This document shows, in pieces, positions 15,780 to 17,574 of a stretch of DNA of 17,574 nucleotides (positions are counted from its first letter, which is position 1; every line of letters begins with the position of its first letter). The notes below the pieces were generated by a model. That model searched no databases. It saw only the letters and a program-made list of their open reading frames with translations, and was not told where the DNA came from. The position numbers were made by a program, and so were the translations under genes. The stretch is from positions 1 to 17,574 of the forward strand of contig CBDUYD010000050.1 of NCBI GenBank assembly GCA_965371355.1, in the 5' to 3' direction. Source of the DNA: JASJHI01 sp965371355 (GTDB lineage Bacteria > Actinomycetota > Acidimicrobiia > Acidimicrobiales > Ilumatobacteraceae).

Positions 15780-16469
15780 TCAAGTCGTGACCAGACCGGC
15801 GAGCGCTTCGAGCTTCGCAGGCCCGATCCCGCGCACGCGCGTCAACTCGTCCACCGACAGGAACGGCCCGTTCTGCTCGCGATCGGCGACGATCGCGGCG
15901 GCCGTCGCCGGACCCACCCCGGGCAGGACGTCGAGTTCTGCGGCCGTCGCGCGATTGAGGTCGAGCGGCCCGGCAGCCGCGGCCGCGGGCGGCGAAGCTC
16001 CGGCGCTGTCGGCCGGAAGCATCTCGCCGACGACGGGCACGTAGACCCGGGTCCCGTCCACAAGTTCGGCCGCCAGGTTCAGCGCGTTGGCGTCGGCCTC
16101 CGGCGTGGCGCCACCCGCGGCGGCGATCGCATCCTGCACGCGCGAGTCTGCCGCGAGTTCGTAGACGCCCGCCCGTTCGACCGCCCCCGCGACGTGTACC
16201 GACACCGGGCCACTCGGCTCCGGCGGCGACGAGGTGGCGGGAACGGTCGGGATCGATGTGGCCATCGACAGACCCGCCTCGGTCGGCGCGGGCGAGGCGC
16301 GGACGAGCCAGAACAGCCCGGCGCACACGACCAGCACCGCGGCGGCCGAGGTGACCAGCCGCGCCGGACCGAACCAGGTGACCCACGCTGCGAGCGTGGT
16401 CTGCCATCGACCGTCGCCGGGTGGCGCGGGCCGATCGGGCGACTCGGAAGTTGAGTCGGGTTCCACCAT
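15780..16469 (-). CDS. comEA: ComEA, competence DNA-binding protein (SLBB plus helix-hairpin-helix)
   Basis: 229 residues. A cytoplasmic N-terminus of about 36 residues, one membrane anchor (37-57, LVTSAAAVLVVCAGLFWLV), a Ser/Pro/Thr linker, an SLBB-type domain (88-147: VSVHVAGAVERAGVYEL, ADSRVQDAIAAAGG, NLAAELVDGTRVYVP), an Ala-rich spacer and a C-terminal pair of helix-hairpin-helix motifs (LNRATAAELDVLPGVGPATA about 171-190; VRGIGPAKL about 212-220). ComEA is anchored in the membrane and binds incoming double-stranded DNA, passing it to ComEC. The start ATG 16469 has GAGGAG a few bases upstream. It is separated from comEC by the opposite-strand membrane gene, so it needs its own transcript or read-through from the desaturase 66 nt upstream. 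Confidence 0.92.
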   Translation of the reverse strand: MVEPDSTSESPDRPAPPGDGRWQTTLAAWVTWFGPARLVTSAAAVLVVCAGLFWLVRASPAPTEAGLSMATSIPTVPATSSPPEPSGPVSVHVAGAVERAGVYELAADSRVQDAIAAAGGATPEADANALNLAAELVDGTRVYVPVVGEMLPADSAGASPPAAAAAGPLDLNRATAAELDVLPGVGPATAAAIVADREQNGPFLSVDELTRVRGIGPAKLEALAGLVTT

Positions 16470-16485
16470 CGACTCCTCGTGTTCT

Positions 16486-16503
16486 CTGCGCGCAGGGGCG
16501 CAG
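16486..16503 (-). other. Short inverted repeat upstream of comEA
   Basis: CTGCGC (16486-16491), six bases, GCGCAG (16498-16503), in the 66-nt gap between the desaturase stop and the comEA start. It has no T run in either direction, so it is not a convincing terminator; it may be a weak terminator or attenuating hairpin for read-through into comEA, or chance. Confidence 0.25.
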
Positions 16504-16535
16504 GTTTCGACGGGAGGAAGCCGGTATTGCGAACG

Positions 16536-17522
16536 CTATCGGTCCGCGGCCCCCGGTGCGACCGCCTCGCCCGACGAGCAGGCCCGCCAGAACGCCCAGT
16601 AGCTCGGGTACTCGATCGCATCTGTGACCCATCCCGCGTCGACCAGCTCCTGGTGCAGCTTCGCCAGGTTGTACCACGGCACACCCATGTCGACGTGGTG
16701 GGCGAGATGCCAGCCGGTGTTGTACGGCACCATCCAGTACCGGCTGAACCAGCGCTGGCGGATGACGTGCGTGGTGCGCCGACGGTCGGACGAGCGCTCC
16801 ATCCCGCCGTGCTCGGCGATCGCGCGGAGGCGATTGGAGACCTTCCACAGCGTCGCCCAAGAGAGGATCCACACGACGTAGGCGAGCGGACGCATCGCGG
16901 CAATCGACACGCCGAGCATGACGATCTGCACAGCGAGGATGTAGTACGCCTCGCGCCGCCCCTTGCGCATCGAGTAGTAGATCCCCTTGAAGTTCTTGTA
17001 CGCGCTGTTGCCGGTGGCATCGCGCCTGAGCTTGCGGTGCCACGAGTCGCGAGGCACCGGATATCCCGCGTAGAGGGCGGCGTCGGGCTCGGCGGGACCC
17101 ATCTCGTCGCGGTGATGTGCGAAGTGCGCACGCCGGTAGGCGAGCATCGCCTGGTACGTCGGGTAGGCGAGGATCCACCGGCCGACGAAGTCGTTGACGC
17201 GCCGGTTGGTGAACAGCAAGCGGTGCGCGGCTTCGTGGGAGAGGATGTTGAGGCAGACATGGCCGCGGACCATCAGGATGAACGCGATGAGGTACGACCA
17301 CCACGTGTTGATCCATGCGGCGGCGATGACGACGCCGAACGACTGGAGCAGAGTGCTCACGACCGCCACCGCATTGCGGCTGTTGGAGATGCGGCGCAGA
17401 TCGTCTCGCAGCGGCCGTATCGCCATGCCCCGCTCGTTGAGACGCTCGGTCGGCAGGACGTCGGGAAGGTGCTCCTCGGGCGGGACCATCGTCTGGCGTT
17501 CGGCGATTGCGACTGCGACCAT
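16536..17522 (-). CDS. Membrane fatty acid desaturase (three-histidine-box family)
   Basis: 328 residues. Di-iron histidine boxes: H96-EAA-H100, H133-FA-HH137 and H272-LA-HH276, plus H238 in RAIAEHGG, which is a usual extra ligand. Two hydrophobic hairpins (about 53-90 and 193-228) hold it in the membrane with the histidines on the cytoplasmic side. Enzymes of this family introduce double bonds (or hydroxyls) into acyl chains using O2 and a redox partner; the exact substrate and position cannot be read from the sequence. No fused ferredoxin or cytochrome b5 domain. The start ATG 17522 is supported by a promoter ending 6 nt before it (leaderless); M12 would be an alternative but has no such support. 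The gene is upstream of comEA on the same strand without functional connection, and head-to-head with a possible gene at the right edge. Confidence 0.9.
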   Translation of the reverse strand: MVAVAIAERQTMVPPEEHLPDVLPTERLNERGMAIRPLRDDLRRISNSRNAVAVVSTLLQSFGVVIAAAWINTWWSYLIAFILMVRGHVCLNILSHEAAHRLLFTNRRVNDFVGRWILAYPTYQAMLAYRRAHFAHHRDEMGPAEPDAALYAGYPVPRDSWHRKLRRDATGNSAYKNFKGIYYSMRKGRREAYYILAVQIVMLGVSIAAMRPLAYVVWILSWATLWKVSNRLRAIAEHGGMERSSDRRRTTHVIRQRWFSRYWMVPYNTGWHLAHHVDMGVPWYNLAKLHQELVDAGWVTDAIEYPSYWAFWRACSSGEAVAPGAADR

Positions 17523-17528
17523 GTCGAT

Positions 17529-17557
17529 ACGTTACACTATTGGTTCATCGTGAGCAA
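17529..17557 (-). promoter_or_regulatory. Putative leaderless promoter of the desaturase
   Basis: On the minus strand TTGCTC (17557-17552), a spacer of exactly 17 nt, TAACGT (17534-17529), then 6 nt to the ATG at 17522. This spacing puts transcription start at or next to the start codon. On the plus strand TACACT (17533-17538) overlaps the -10 and points to the possible divergent gene at 17550. Confidence 0.55.
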
Positions 17558-17574
17558 GATCGGTAACACCAACA
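17550..17574 (+). CDS. Possible start of a divergent gene, cut by the right edge
   Basis: GTG at 17550 opens a frame reading MSKIGNTN up to the edge. It is placed head-to-head with the desaturase, 27 nt apart, with a plus-strand -10-like TACACT (17533-17538) upstream. Only eight codons are visible, so neither its reality nor product can be judged; a regulator of the desaturase would be a common arrangement, but that is speculation. Confidence 0.3.

Noticed and set aside
15232..17316. A 694-codon open frame on the minus strand across comEA and the desaturase
   Set aside because: It lies out of frame with two clearly recognisable genes, is extremely Arg-rich with no domain, and is explained by high GC giving few stops.

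Overview
The window looks like a stretch of a high-GC actinobacterial chromosome. The gene order comEA / comEC / holA / rpsT / lepA / hrcA / dnaJ / rsmE / hemW is the housekeeping block found in many Actinobacteria. The BldD-type regulator, the strong GC bias at third codon positions and the leaderless-looking starts agree with that. By overall feel (two desaturase/DoxX-type proteins, style of the housekeeping proteins) I would guess Acidimicrobiia, an Ilumatobacter-like organism; this is a guess and was not tested by any search.

Left part, 1-3049: an accessory, visibly decayed region of somewhat lower GC. It holds an AfsR/LuxR-type (NB-ARC-like) ATPase running off the left edge (minus strand), a frameshifted remnant of a zinc-ribbon-like protein (plus strand), a translationally coupled pair of small exported proteins of unknown function (minus strand), and a frameshifted C-terminal fragment of an IS1380-family transposase. 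It ends exactly at the 3' end of a tRNA-Val(GAC) gene, so the tRNA is the boundary between this patchwork and the core chromosome.

Middle, 3050-4685: tRNA-Val (minus) and, divergently, an isopenicillin-N-synthase-like Fe(II)/2-oxoglutarate oxygenase followed by a DoxX-family membrane protein.

Core block, 4710-12270 (minus strand): a compact operon in transcription order lepA, MFS transporter, hrcA, dnaJ, rsmE, BldD-like regulator, hemW. Most junctions overlap (TGATG, ATGA, ATGA) or are very short. It couples a ribosome back-translocation/biogenesis GTPase, the heat-shock repressor and chaperone, an rRNA methyltransferase and a heme-trafficking radical SAM protein. The MFS gene and the BldD-like gene look like additions to the usual cluster. 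The BldD-like protein keeps the exact spacing of the cyclic-di-GMP signature RxD-x8-RxxD.

12317-12763: divergent rpsT (plus) with a recognisable promoter, a leader with two small hairpins and a good intrinsic terminator. Converging on it from the right are comEC and holA (minus, overlapping by 26 nt). A small four-helix membrane protein on the opposite strand sits between comEC and comEA. The right end carries a three-His-box fatty acid desaturase (minus) with a leaderless-type promoter, and possibly the first codons of a divergent gene at the edge.

I found no CRISPR array, no rRNA and no intact mobile element. The most interesting points are the BldD-type c-di-GMP sensor embedded in the rsmE-hemW operon, the recurrent divergent promoters with interlocked -10 elements, the ComEC lacking a metallo-beta-lactamase domain with an intervening membrane gene, and the tRNA-bounded decayed island.
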